Below, in pieces: positions 25,868-34,096 of a stretch of DNA of 64,000 nt (the first letter of the stretch is position 1; each line of letters starts with the position of its first letter). The notes beneath the pieces were generated by a model. That model had not been told where the DNA came from. It did no database searches and saw only the letters and a list, made by a program, of their open reading frames with translations. The DNA is from Bacillota bacterium (GTDB lineage: Bacteria; Bacillota; Clostridia; Christensenellales; JAEXRW01): NCBI GenBank assembly GCA_023454175.1, contig JAEXRW010000023.1:1-64000 (forward strand). Direction: 5' to 3'. A program made the position numbers and the translations under genes.

Positions 25868-25896
25868 AGCATATGCTGTAACTTATGTAAATTCAA
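25868..25896 (-). promoter_or_regulatory. Sigma-A type promoter of the catabolic operon
   Basis: On the minus strand TTGAAT (complement of 25891-25896) and TATGCT (complement of 25868-25873) are separated by exactly 17 bases and lie 33 bases ahead of the ThDP enzyme start codon. It is the only well-formed promoter I see for the thirteen-gene set. Confidence 0.65.
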
Positions 25897-25913
25897 TAGT
25901 TTTCAGGAAAAGG

Positions 25914-25930
25914 GTTGCGTGATGTGCAAC
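25914..25930 (-). promoter_or_regulatory. Candidate IclR operator
   Basis: A perfect inverted repeat GTTGC-N7-GCAAC lies 18 bases upstream of the -35 box of the operon promoter, a typical activator position. The operon encodes an IclR regulator. The pairing of protein and site is inferred from position only. Confidence 0.4.
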
Positions 25931-26202
25931 GAATCATCATCCGCCTGTGGTTTGGGCGGTATTGAAAGGCCTTGTACATGTATATTACGGTGTTTTATGG
26001 CCTGATAATCAGAAAGTGTCATGCATACGGTATGGCTGTGTATATGTCAGGACAATTGGATTTTGTATAAAGAACTGTCCGTTTCTTCTGCTCTATACCC
26101 TTACTGAAATAATTTATTGGAATGAAGCCACAAAATGTTTTTGTTACGTCTTTCCTGATGTGAACATCACAGGGCTTTTTGAAAAGCCGTATTCACACAA
26201 AA

Positions 26203-26432
26203 GAAGGCAGGGATGATCTCCCTGCCTTCAGGCTATCAAAAAACCTTGAGTGAAAAACAGCAATTGGCTAAATATGCATTCACAAATCAAATCCGTCATT
26301 TCTGGCGGCGTGTACGTCAGAAATGACACCTCTCATGCAGGTTTGTGGTGAACACTCTCTGCATGGAAAAGCTCAAAAAAGTGACATAGCCATTTTTTGA
26401 CAATCAGAAGGCGGGGATGATCTCCCTGCCTT
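26203..26432. repeat. Hairpin-flanked repeat element, copy A
   Basis: The core (26234-26402, 169 bases) runs from TATCAAAAAACCTTGAGTG to TTTTTTGACA and shares long stretches with copy B at 28702-28907, including AACC TTGAGTGAAAAAC, GCAATTGGCTAAATATGCA and CACTCTCTGCATGG. On the left it is flanked by a perfect 11-base hairpin (26203-26229) and on the right by a near-identical hairpin (26407-26432), both of GGCAGGGATGATCTCCCTGCC type. The core ends are themselves inverted repeats (TGTCAAAAAA type). It lies in the roughly 600-base gap between the ThDP operon and ctpA; the remaining 25931-26202 shows no gene. Confidence 0.7.
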
Positions 26433-26457
26433 TCTTGTTGCAGCAATGCGAAGAATA

Positions 26458-27663
26458 TTATATTCCCAGCTTCCCTTTCATCACTTCGATCGCCTTTTGG
26501 AGTTGTGTGTCGTTTTCATCGGTCAGCCGCACGGTGCCGTCCAGGACATTCTGCGGCAGTTCCACTTCAAAATCGGGTGTCAGTCCCTTCCCCTGGATCT
26601 CCCTTCCCTTGGGCGTGAAATATTCCAGGATCGTCAGTTTGACGGTAGCCCCGTTGGAAAGCCTGAAGAAGGATTGGATCACGCCCTTGCCGTAGGTCTT
26701 GGTCCCCACCAGCGCGGTGCCGTTATCCTGCAGCGCCCCCGAAAGGATCTCGGATGCGCTTGCACTGTTGCCGTTTACCAGCACCACGATGGGGAGTCCC
26801 AGGCTTTGGGCGTCGGAGGTGATGTCCTGACGTTTCTGGCTGCGGTCCATGGTGTAAAAGATCGTGCCTTCGGGCAGCAATGTATCTGCTATCTTGGAAG
26901 TGGCCTCCACCAGTCCGCCGGGATTGTCCCGCAGGTCTATGACCAGGCCTTTCATACCCTGCGATTTCAGCTTGTTCACTTCGTTTGTAAACTGGGTATC
27001 GATGTTGGTTGAAAATTCGCCGATCCGGATATACCCGATATTGTCCGGAAGCATTTCGGAGGCGATGTTTACCATCGTCACCAGAGCCCGCACCATCTCA
27101 AACTCCATCTTCTCGGTCCCGCGCAGCATGGTCAGGCGTACGGTGGTCCCTTCCTCACCCTTGATCTTGGACGTCACCTGTTCCAGCGGCATCCCCGCTA
27201 TATCCATGCCGTCCACCGCCAGCAGCATATCTCCGGGTTTGATCCCCGCCTTCTGCGCCGGCGCGCCCTCCGCCGTGGAAATGATCTTGATCTCCAGCGT
27301 CTTGGGGTCCTGGTTTGCCGTGATACCCACGCCCGAATACTGCCCCTGGCTCATACGGAAAAATTCCTCGGCCTCCTTCGGGGACATGTAGGTGGAGTAC
27401 GGGTCCTGCAGTGCGGCCACCATCCCCCGCATCGCGCCCTCTTCCAGCGCGCTTTCCTCAGCCGGTTTATAGTAATTCTTGTCGATGACGCCCTGGATCT
27501 CCTGCAGTTCTTTTTCCAGGACGGTGTCCTGGGCCGTATTTTTGTTCGGCAAGGCCGGCGCCAGGCCCGTCAGCATGAAAGTCATTGCCGAAGCCAGTAT
27601 GGCCGTTACAAGGAAAACCAGCACCAAAACCGTTACGAAAGTCCGTACGCTGATCCTGTTCAT
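26458..27663 (-). CDS. ctpA: S41 family C-terminal processing peptidase
   Basis: A 401-residue secreted or membrane-anchored protease. The N-terminal 35 residues form an uncleaved signal anchor. A PDZ domain (about 95-175, with GVGITA and IKPGDMLLAVDG) precedes the S41 core. The nucleophile Ser is in VNGNSASASEILSGAL and the general-base Lys in TYGKGVIQSFFRL. DLRDNPGGLVEA is the conserved strand. Two starts are possible: the ATG at 27678 and the ATG at 27663. GGAGGAGCGTCCC directly before the latter makes it the better choice. CtpA/CtpB relatives trim exported proteins and act in envelope maintenance or sporulation signalling; the target here is unknown. Confidence 0.93.
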   Translation of the reverse strand: MNRISVRTFVTVLVLVFLVTAILASAMTFMLTGLAPALPNKNTAQDTVLEKELQEIQGVIDKNYYKPAEESALEEGAMRGMVAALQDPYSTYMSPKEAEEFFRMSQGQYSGVGITANQDPKTLEIKIISTAEGAPAQKAGIKPGDMLLAVDGMDIAGMPLEQVTSKIKGEEGTTVRLTMLRGTEKMEFEMVRALVTMVNIASEMLPDNIGYIRIGEFSTNIDTQFTNEVNKLKSQGMKGLVIDLRDNPGGLVEATSKIADTLLPEGTIFYTMDRSQKRQDITSDAQSLGLPIVVLVNGNSASASEILSGALQDNGTALVGTKTYGKGVIQSFFRLSNGATVKLTILEYFTPKGREIQGKGLTPDFEVELPQNVLDGTVRLTDENDTQLQKAIEVMKGKLGI

Positions 27664-27852
27664 GGGACGCTCCTCCATATGTACACCTCTGTTGGCTTGA
27701 TAATGCCTGCCGGCATATTACGCCGCATGCAGTACATTATACAGCATCCTGCAAAATATAGCACAGGCGTTAACAGTTTATTGATAGTTCCCGCATCCGG
27801 CGGGTGTAATACAGGATATGATTCCTGTAAGAAAAGATCATTTTGAAAAGGG

Positions 27853-28485
27853 TCAGTCTTGCTCGCCCGTTCCCAGCAGCACCCTCGCGGGCGCCCCGTC
27901 CAGTCCCGTTTTCAGCGGCAGGCAGATCAGTTCATACTGTCCTTCCGGGATGCCGCGCAGGTCCAGGCGTTCCAGCAGGATACACCCTTTATCCAGCGCC
28001 ATCCTGTGTGCGGGGCCGCACTCCGAGCCTGCCCCTCCTGCGGAATACACGTCGCAACCCAGCAGCCTGACCCCCTTTTCCAGCAGGCATGCGACCGCGT
28101 CCGCCTGCAGGTACCGGCTCATCAGCCGGGAATCGTCCGAGTATTCGGCGTCGCTCATCAGTTTCAGGACCAAACGTTCGGCGCCGTCGGGTATTTTATC
28201 TGCGATCTGTTCCCTAGCTATCCGGTGGGGTAGTGCCGAGAGATCGACCAGGCGGCACTGCCCTATGAAAAGGTTCAGGTCCAGGTCGGATACGCGGACG
28301 CCCTTGGAAGATACATGCCAGGGCGCGTCGATGTGGGTCCCTGCATGCAGGCATAGGGTCATCGAGCTGATATTGTATTCGTCCCCCCTCGCCAGCCGCG
28401 CCGCGGGGATAATCTTCACCGGCGTGTCCCCCGGCCACACGGCCGTGCCTTCGCTCAGGGGTACCGTCACATCCATCCATTTCAT
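27853..28485 (-). CDS. Cyclase family protein (kynurenine formamidase-like)
   Basis: A 210-residue metal-dependent hydrolase of the putative cyclase family. The metal-binding motif is LHAGTHIDAPWHV (HxGTHxD, about residues 47-59). Start MKWMDVTVPLSEGTAVWPGD is typical. Members include kynurenine formamidase, isatin hydrolase and many of unknown role; nothing nearby belongs to tryptophan breakdown, so I leave the substrate open. The length is normal. It lies about 190 bases upstream of ctpA on the same strand and is likely a separate unit. Confidence 0.87.
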   Translation of the reverse strand: MKWMDVTVPLSEGTAVWPGDTPVKIIPAARLARGDEYNISSMTLCLHAGTHIDAPWHVSSKGVRVSDLDLNLFIGQCRLVDLSALPHRIAREQIADKIPDGAERLVLKLMSDAEYSDDSRLMSRYLQADAVACLLEKGVRLLGCDVYSAGGAGSECGPAHRMALDKGCILLERLDLRGIPEGQYELICLPLKTGLDGAPARVLLGTGEQD

Positions 28486-28680
28486 CCGGGTTCATTACTC
28501 CTCATATTGGTAAACTTACGAATAATATTAACCCCTGATTCCCCGCTCTTGCAACAACAATTGGGTCACGCTTTCCTCTGTCATCGAAGGATATCTCTGA
28601 AATGGGTCGCTTCGCACCGGCCTTGAAGTAAAATGGCTGGAAATAACCATGCTGCTGGTGTTTGAGGCAGATAAAGAAAA

Positions 28681-28928
28681 GTGGCTTAACGCCACACAGG
28701 CTGTCAAAAAACCTTGAGTGAAAAACTGCAATTGGCTAAATATGCAATCAAAAATAAAATCCGTCATTTCCGGCGGCGTGTACACGCGAGCGCCCTGGAG
28801 CAGAACGACACCATACATGCAGGTTTGTGGTAAGCACTCTCTGCATGGCAAAACTCAAAAAAGTGGCTGAAAGTGGTTCATCCACTTTTTTGCCACTTTT
28901 TTTGACAATCAGAGTGGCTTAACGCCAC
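28681..28928. repeat. Hairpin-flanked repeat element, copy B
   Basis: The core (28702-28907, 206 bases) runs from TGTCAAAAAACCTTGAGTG to TTTTTTTGACA and is the second copy of the element at 26234-26402. It is flanked on both sides by the identical 15-base palindrome GTGGCTTAACGCCAC (28681-28695 and 28914-28928). Its right part can fold into an A-rich/T-rich terminator-like hairpin (about 28855-28903). It fills most of the gap between the cyclase gene and the SH3b protein gene; the rest of 28486-28680 holds no gene. Confidence 0.72.
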
Positions 28929-28948
28929 ATTTATATCCATGCGTTGGA

Positions 28949-30103
28949 TTATTTGCCCCTGTTGTATGCCTCCCTTACGCAGGCCTGGTGCCTCGGGCAT
29001 TCCTTGCTGGTCTCGTGCACCTTGCTGTGCAGGAAGTGAATGCAATGATGTCCCGGGAAATTATTGTTGGGCAGGGCGTCCACATTGGTGTGTGGCATCC
29101 CGTTCATGGATGCAGCCCATACGTATCCGCCGTATTTCACCCATACCGGCCTTCTGTCCCAGCTCCACCTTCCGCCATACGCCTGTTTCATTTTTGCAGT
29201 ATCGTTTGCTGTCAGCGGTTCAGTGTCGATATGGTACCAGCCGCCATGCCGCCTCTCCGTCCAGGATATGCCCGTGCGTGCGTCGATGACAGTATAGGTG
29301 GCGCCCCTGGGAATGACCTTGTTTACAGCATCCCAATCCGTCATCTTCACCCTGCCTTTTACACCCAGCTTGGCCGCCATGGTGCGGGCGATCCCGTTGC
29401 GCTCACGGAGTTTCTGGGTCGTGGCCTCGCCGCAGATGCCGTCGACAGGCAGGTTGGCCGCCTTTTGAAAGTCTTTCACCGCTTTCGTGGTTGCTGCGCC
29501 GTATTCGCCGTTTGACGAACCGTTGTAGAAACCCCTCCTGGACAGCTCTTTTTGCATCTTTGCGACCGCGTCGCCCTTCATGCCCGAACAGAGTATGCTG
29601 AGGTTGGAGCCTTCCTTGTATTCCCCGCCGAGCATGACGTATTGCTTGGAGACGTACCCGGACGCGCCGTCATATGTCACCTTGTAGAATCCGTTCTCGA
29701 TCCCGGTTACCTTCATGGGAGAACCCGCCGCTATCTGGAAAAGCGAGAGTGAATTGTTGTCCGGTTTGTTGCGCATGTTCACTTCGTCCGTCATCACATA
29801 TCCCGACCGTCCCGGTCCCCCGTCCGAATAGACCAGGTCCTGCCGGATATAGCCGCGCAGCATCCCGTATGAGATAAAAAACCATCCGTTCTGTTCCCCG
29901 AGGATGGTGATCTTCGTGTTTTCAGGGAAAAGGTACAGTATCGCGCTGTCCGTATTGGGCTCGGAACGGAATTTCACATCCTTGCCTAGGATGGAGCCCT
30001 GCTCTCCGCCTTCAGCCAGCGCTGCAGCGGGGAAAGCGGTTTGTGCCAGCAGCATCACAGCTGTCAAAGCAAGGGCAGTGATTATAGTCTTTAGTCGTCG
30101 CAT
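28949..30103 (-). CDS. Secreted SH3b and peptidoglycan-binding protein
   Basis: A 384-residue exported protein. Residues 1-31 form a signal peptide ending in AALAEG. Two SH3b domains follow (about 35-95 and 100-160, each with an R-x-x-P type strand and GYI/GYV turns), then a PG_binding_1 domain (about 170-235, MKGDAVAKMQKELSRRGFYN). The last 125 residues are a domain I cannot name, with RTGISW, RRHGGWYHIDTE, RRPVWV, HHCIHF and RHQACVREAYNRG. The same domain ends the next gene. Conserved His, Asp and Cys residues suggest metal binding or hydrolysis. The ATG follows GGAGGATCGAGCAT. It probably acts at the cell wall. Confidence 0.85.
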   Translation of the reverse strand: MRRLKTIITALALTAVMLLAQTAFPAAALAEGGEQGSILGKDVKFRSEPNTDSAILYLFPENTKITILGEQNGWFFISYGMLRGYIRQDLVYSDGGPGRSGYVMTDEVNMRNKPDNNSLSLFQIAAGSPMKVTGIENGFYKVTYDGASGYVSKQYVMLGGEYKEGSNLSILCSGMKGDAVAKMQKELSRRGFYNGSSNGEYGAATTKAVKDFQKAANLPVDGICGEATTQKLRERNGIARTMAAKLGVKGRVKMTDWDAVNKVIPRGATYTVIDARTGISWTERRHGGWYHIDTEPLTANDTAKMKQAYGGRWSWDRRPVWVKYGGYVWAASMNGMPHTNVDALPNNNFPGHHCIHFLHSKVHETSKECPRHQACVREAYNRGK

Positions 30104-30275
30104 ATGCTCGATCCTCCAGTGTTGCTCAAAGCATCCGGTTTGGGCAACTCAGAATGTATCGTTGTTTCCATAGAAAGATTTCAGTTATATTTACTTATCT
30201 AAAACCGTTTTTCCTGTGTCAAATATAGCTTTGGAAGCCTGCAGCGTCAACCTGCCTGTGTCAGCGTTCTGGATT

Positions 30276-31715
30276 TCACTGTGCTGGTGTTGGCTTTGGC
30301 TGGTTCAGGCCTGCCTTTATGTATTCTTCCAGCTTCCCGGATGAGTTGTATGCCTCGATGACGCAGGCCTGGTGTCTTGCGTCCACCTTGCCGGATTCCT
30401 GGATCTTGCTCCCCCTGAAATGCAGGCATACCTGGCCGTCCATACCGTTGTCTTTTATGGTTTGCGTCCCGTGTACATAGCCCATCAGCGACGCCGCCAG
30501 GTACTTGTCCCCGATATGGACCCATACCGGCCTTCTCGTTCCCGAAAGCGTCCCGCCCCAGGCTTTTGTCATGGCCTCGGTATCCGCTGTTGTGACAGTC
30601 TCAACATCGGCATGCCACCAGCCGCCAAATCTGCGCATGTTCCATTTGATGCCGGTACGGACGTCTATTACTTCGTAAACCGCATATTTTTTTACCATGT
30701 TTTCCGCATACCCAAACCAGTCCACCATTTCGATTTGGCCGTTTGTCTGCGGCGGCTGCGCGGCTACTGTGCTGCCGGCTGGCACGCTGGCTTTTTCGGC
30801 AGCCTTTTGGGGTCCGTAAAGCAGCAGCAGCGTCTGTGCACCTGCAGTACCGTCCGCCTTGAGCTTCATGCTTTGCTGAAACTTGACGACTGCATCCCTG
30901 GTTTCATTTCCGAAAGCACCGTTGACCTTTGAATCGAAAAAGCCCCTCTTTTTCAGGGTGTTTTGCAGGTCGGTCACTTCCTGGCCTTTCATGCCCTGTT
31001 TGAGCAATTTATAGCGGGTTCCTGCCGGGATCTTGTATGTGACGTAATCGGCGCGGACATAACCTTTCTTTCCGCCTGCGCTCACATACAGCCAATTGTC
31101 CTGCAGCTTGTACACCGTCAGGGCGGTATTCCGTTTCATGAGTGATACGATGGATGCTGAAGTGCTCGGGGATTTGCGCAGTTTCACTTCTGATGCATTT
31201 ACTGCACCCGTCACATTGAGCGTTGTGATCGTGTATTTATGGACGTATTTGCTGGATATATACCCCGTTTTTGAGCCGTGGCGGATCTCATACCACCTGC
31301 CGTATGAGCCGGTGATGGTGACTTCCGTCCCTTTTTTCAGGGATTCCACTTTTACGCTTTTCTCATTTGCATCCTTGTAGACGGTCCCGTCCCCTGTGAG
31401 CACGGCAGGGTCGTTCAGGCCCGTCTTTTTCACGTCGACAAAGTCGGACTTTACATACCCGGTGAATTTGTTCTTGTACTTGATCCTGTACCATCCCCCG
31501 CTTTGGGTCAGGATGGATACCTTGCTGCCCCCGGCCATTTTGATGATGATGGCGGATGCGGTGGACGGCTTTTCCCGCAGGTTCACGTTGTTTTCATTGA
31601 TGATACCGTCCTTGCCGGCTGCGTTTGCCGCGGGCGTTATGAATGCCGATAGTGTCAGGACCAGTGCTGCTGCGATCAACCCCGCAATGACCCTGACCGC
31701 TTTTGAAGCGAACAT
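30276..31715 (-). CDS. Secreted triple SH3b and peptidoglycan-binding protein
   Basis: A 479-residue paralogue of the preceding downstream gene. A signal peptide (about 1-33, ending PAANAAG) is followed by three SH3b domains (about 35-95, 105-165, 175-235), a PG_binding_1 domain (about 245-305) and a low-complexity linker. The C-terminal domain of unknown role shares RTGIKW, RRFGGWWHADVE, RRPVWV, VCLHFRGS and RHQACVIEAYN with the neighbour. The ATG at 31715 follows GGAGGGGGAAGC and gives a proper signal peptide, so I prefer it to the ATG at 31739. The two genes probably arose by tandem duplication and differ by one SH3b unit. Confidence 0.86.
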   Translation of the reverse strand: MFASKAVRVIAGLIAAALVLTLSAFITPAANAAGKDGIINENNVNLREKPSTASAIIIKMAGGSKVSILTQSGGWYRIKYKNKFTGYVKSDFVDVKKTGLNDPAVLTGDGTVYKDANEKSVKVESLKKGTEVTITGSYGRWYEIRHGSKTGYISSKYVHKYTITTLNVTGAVNASEVKLRKSPSTSASIVSLMKRNTALTVYKLQDNWLYVSAGGKKGYVRADYVTYKIPAGTRYKLLKQGMKGQEVTDLQNTLKKRGFFDSKVNGAFGNETRDAVVKFQQSMKLKADGTAGAQTLLLLYGPQKAAEKASVPAGSTVAAQPPQTNGQIEMVDWFGYAENMVKKYAVYEVIDVRTGIKWNMRRFGGWWHADVETVTTADTEAMTKAWGGTLSGTRRPVWVHIGDKYLAASLMGYVHGTQTIKDNGMDGQVCLHFRGSKIQESGKVDARHQACVIEAYNSSGKLEEYIKAGLNQPKPTPAQ

Positions 31716-31794
31716 GCTTCCCCCTCCGTGGTTCTTCATTCCCTCTCGGGAAATTTATCTTTGGTGGATAAGACCTTATATCCTTACTGCTATT

Positions 31795-32358
31795 TCAACT
31801 TGGATACCTGTCTGTATCGTAAATCATGCGTGCTGCCGTCCGTAACCCCGCGCGGAAAGCCTCCATATCCGCCTGCCTCAGCCTATCAGGGTGATGGAGC
31901 GGCACCATGCTGCACGATGTCCCGTACAGTTCCAGTTGCATGGCCTGTCCGTACACCTTGGCAAGCGGTTCGTGGATGCCCAGCATCGATAGCGCAGTTG
32001 CGCCCAATAAGATTACGGCTTTCGGGTGCACCGTTTCGATCTCCTTGGCAAACCACGGCAGGGAAAGTGCTTCTTCTTCGTAACTCGGCCTTTTTCCCTG
32101 GGGGACAAACTTGATGATGTATGTCCGGTAAGTATCCTCTGTCGATATCCCGGTCTCCTTCAGCATCTCGTCCAGCCTGTTCTCCGGCCTGTGGAAAGGT
32201 GAAGCAGCCGTGATATCCTCGCGGCTCGGCATATCGTATGCGATCAGCAGCCGGGCTTCCGGGTTTCCCGTTCCTGTGAGCAGGGGCAGGCCGCTGCCCA
32301 GTATCTGTTTGAGGAAAGCGCCCATATGCTGGTTGGTATGGTGCAGCGCCTTGTTCAA
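31795..32358 (-). CDS. Uracil-DNA glycosylase superfamily protein, divergent
   Basis: A 187-residue protein of the uracil-DNA glycosylase fold: ARLLIAYDMPSREDITAASP corresponds to the GExPG loop, YIIKFVPQGKRP to the conserved KCRPP strand, and MVPLHHPDRLRQ to the catalytic HPS/HPA loop. It lacks the Cys set of the neighbouring family-4 enzyme and its motifs are altered, so activity is uncertain. I choose the TTG at 32358, because GGAGG lies just upstream and the codon overlaps the TGA of the preceding gene (ATTGA), a classic coupled start; the first ATG would be at 32325. It may be a paralogue with a different damage preference or a structural role. Confidence 0.72.
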   Translation of the reverse strand: MNKALHHTNQHMGAFLKQILGSGLPLLTGTGNPEARLLIAYDMPSREDITAASPFHRPENRLDEMLKETGISTEDTYRTYIIKFVPQGKRPSYEEEALSLPWFAKEIETVHPKAVILLGATALSMLGIHEPLAKVYGQAMQLELYGTSCSMVPLHHPDRLRQADMEAFRAGLRTAARMIYDTDRYPS

Positions 32359-32966
32359 TCCTGTCCTCCGGCCTCTGCGTATTCCCCTCGTAATTCCAGG
32401 AGCTTCTGTTTCACCATTTTCATATCCTCCCACGCATCCGTTTTTTTGCGCGGGTCCCGCAGCAGCGCGGCGGGATGGAAAGTCGGCATGATGAAAAATC
32501 CTTTCCGCTCGATCCATTTGCCCCTGTCCTGCGTGATTTTGATCTCGGGCCCGATGATATATTTCGAGGGCGTGGCCCCCAGGCACACCATGATCCTGGG
32601 TTTTATCAGCGCCACCTGTGCGCGCAGGTACGGAAGGCAGATATTGGCCTCTTCCTCGGATGGCACCCGGTTCCCCGGCGGGCGGCATTTCACGATATTG
32701 GCGATGTACACGTCCTCCCGCTTGAGGAAGAGCGCTTCCAGCATGCTGTCCAGCAGCCTTCCGGCCGCGCCCACAAAGGGCCTTCCCAGCCTGTCTTCCT
32801 CGGCTCCCGGCCCCTCGCCGATGAAAAGGATATCGGAATTCGGGTTGCCCTCTCCCGGTACACTGTTGGTCCTGCCTTCATGCAGCGCGCAAGAAGTGCA
32901 TCTGCGTATATCGTCCAAAAGCCCGCTCCAGGTTACCTGCAAATCCCTGCGACCCCCCAATTTCAT
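32355..32966 (-). CDS. Family 4 uracil-DNA glycosylase
   Basis: A 203-residue [4Fe-4S] uracil-DNA glycosylase. RCTSCALHEGRTNSVPGEG gives the first two Cys ligands and the family start. IFIGEGPGAEEDRLGRPFVG-type sequence is the uracil-binding loop (written here as FIGEGPGAEED). YIANIVKCRPPGNR is the conserved strand with the third Cys region, and MPTFHPAALLRDP is the catalytic His loop. It removes uracil from DNA in base-excision repair. The length fits the family. It is followed by a second superfamily member with overlapping codons, so both proteins are made together. Confidence 0.93.
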   Translation of the reverse strand: MKLGGRRDLQVTWSGLLDDIRRCTSCALHEGRTNSVPGEGNPNSDILFIGEGPGAEEDRLGRPFVGAAGRLLDSMLEALFLKREDVYIANIVKCRPPGNRVPSEEEANICLPYLRAQVALIKPRIMVCLGATPSKYIIGPEIKITQDRGKWIERKGFFIMPTFHPAALLRDPRKKTDAWEDMKMVKQKLLELRGEYAEAGGQD

Positions 32967-33154
32967 GTGATCATAAGATATTATAACTGTTTCGATATTT
33001 TTCTACAATATTAAAAATATATTCCCGAACTATGAATCTGTAAACATTTCGGCCATTTTACCGGGCTTTGGTGGTTGTTTGTATAGCCGGAAGATATGAT
33101 ATTCTATTTCCGATTGGTTTCAGATGGAAAGATGTATCGGTATGAAGGGAAGCC

Positions 33155-33186
33155 AAACCCCGCGGATGGTCCATCCTGCGGGGTTT
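33155..33186 (-). terminator. Terminator after the recR cluster
   Basis: AAACCCCGC...GATGG and CCATC.TGCGGGGTTT form a long stem with one bulged base. It lies nine bases beyond the DUF2508 gene, and the outer A/T arm gives a short U-tract on the minus strand. The gap 32967-33154 contains no gene. Confidence 0.75.
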
Positions 33187-33194
33187 CAAATTGC

Positions 33195-33422
33195 CTAGAT
33201 CGCGTTCCTGTCTTCCATTCCGTTTTTGTATATGAGATCCGACTCTTCCTGGTTGCGTACCCGTTTGAGGAGGTACATGTACCTTCTTTTTGCCGCTTCC
33301 AGGTCGTAGATCGCATATTCGATCAGGTCCGGATCGCTTACGTTCTGAAAATACTCCTGCGCGGAATGCCACATGGCAAGGGCTTCCTGGATGGATACTT
33401 CCCTGCTTGAAAGTTCAGCCAT
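33195..33422 (-). CDS. DUF2508 family protein (YaaL-like)
   Basis: A 75-residue helical protein. The arrangement, directly downstream of recR, and the DLEAAKRRYMYLLKRVRNQE helix match the DUF2508/YaaL family of Gram-positive bacteria, whose function is unknown. No signal peptide or metal motif. It ends the dnaX-ebfC-recR cluster and is followed by a strong terminator. GGGAGTGATTTCCT precedes the ATG. Confidence 0.8.
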   Translation of the reverse strand: MAELSSREVSIQEALAMWHSAQEYFQNVSDPDLIEYAIYDLEAAKRRYMYLLKRVRNQEESDLIYKNGMEDRNAI

Positions 33423-33498
33423 AGGAAATCACTCCCGTCAAAACTATCTTTTGGTAATATTTTTGACGTTCAGCCGGTTTCTTATACCTTCACTTCCG

Positions 33499-34095
33499 TT
33501 ACAGCTCCCGCCTGCCCTCCATTGCCTTCATCAGCGTGACTTCGTCCGTATATTCGATGTCTCCGCCGATGGGCACGCCGTGTGCGATGCGCGTTGTTTT
33601 GATGCCGAAAGGCTTGAGCAGCCGGGAGATGTATACGGCGGTGGCCTCCCCCTCCACGTCGGGGTTGGTCGCCAGGATCACCTCCGATACGCCGTCTTTC
33701 ACCCTGTCAAGCAGCTCCTTGATGCGTATTTCATCCGGGCCGATCCCGTCCATCGGCGAGATTGTGCCCTGCAGCACGTGGTAGAGTCCCCTGTACTCAC
33801 GCATTTTTTCCATCGCCATCACATCCCGCGCGTCCTTGACCACGCACAATGTGGTTTTGTCGCGCCGCACGTCCTTGCAGATGGGGCATGTTTCCTCTTC
33901 TGCGATATTGCCGCAGATGCTGCAGTGCCTGATCTTCCTGCGCGTCGTATAGATGGTCTCAGCCAGCTCACGCACATCCTGTTCGTCCATCTTTAATATG
34001 AAGAACGCCAGGCGCTGTGCGGTTTTCGTGCCTATGCCGGGAAGGTGCGCCAGGCTGTTCACCAGTTTCTGCACGGATTCGAGCATGTAGGCCAT
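33499..34095 (-). CDS. recR: Recombination protein RecR
   Basis: A 198-residue RecR. The N-terminal helix-hairpin-helix is LAHLPGIGTKTAQRLAFFIL (about 14-33), the zinc finger is CSICGNIAEEETCPIC (C4 type, about 57-72), and the Toprim domain spans about 80-175 with VVKDARDVMAME and EVILATNPDVEGEATAVYIS. RecR works with RecO and RecF in gap repair. The length is standard. It starts one base after the ebfC stop, so translation is coupled. The gene is intact. Confidence 0.97.
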   Translation of the reverse strand: MAYMLESVQKLVNSLAHLPGIGTKTAQRLAFFILKMDEQDVRELAETIYTTRRKIRHCSICGNIAEEETCPICKDVRRDKTTLCVVKDARDVMAMEKMREYRGLYHVLQGTISPMDGIGPDEIRIKELLDRVKDGVSEVILATNPDVEGEATAVYISRLLKPFGIKTTRIAHGVPIGGDIEYTDEVTLMKAMEGRREL

Positions 34096-34096
34096 C

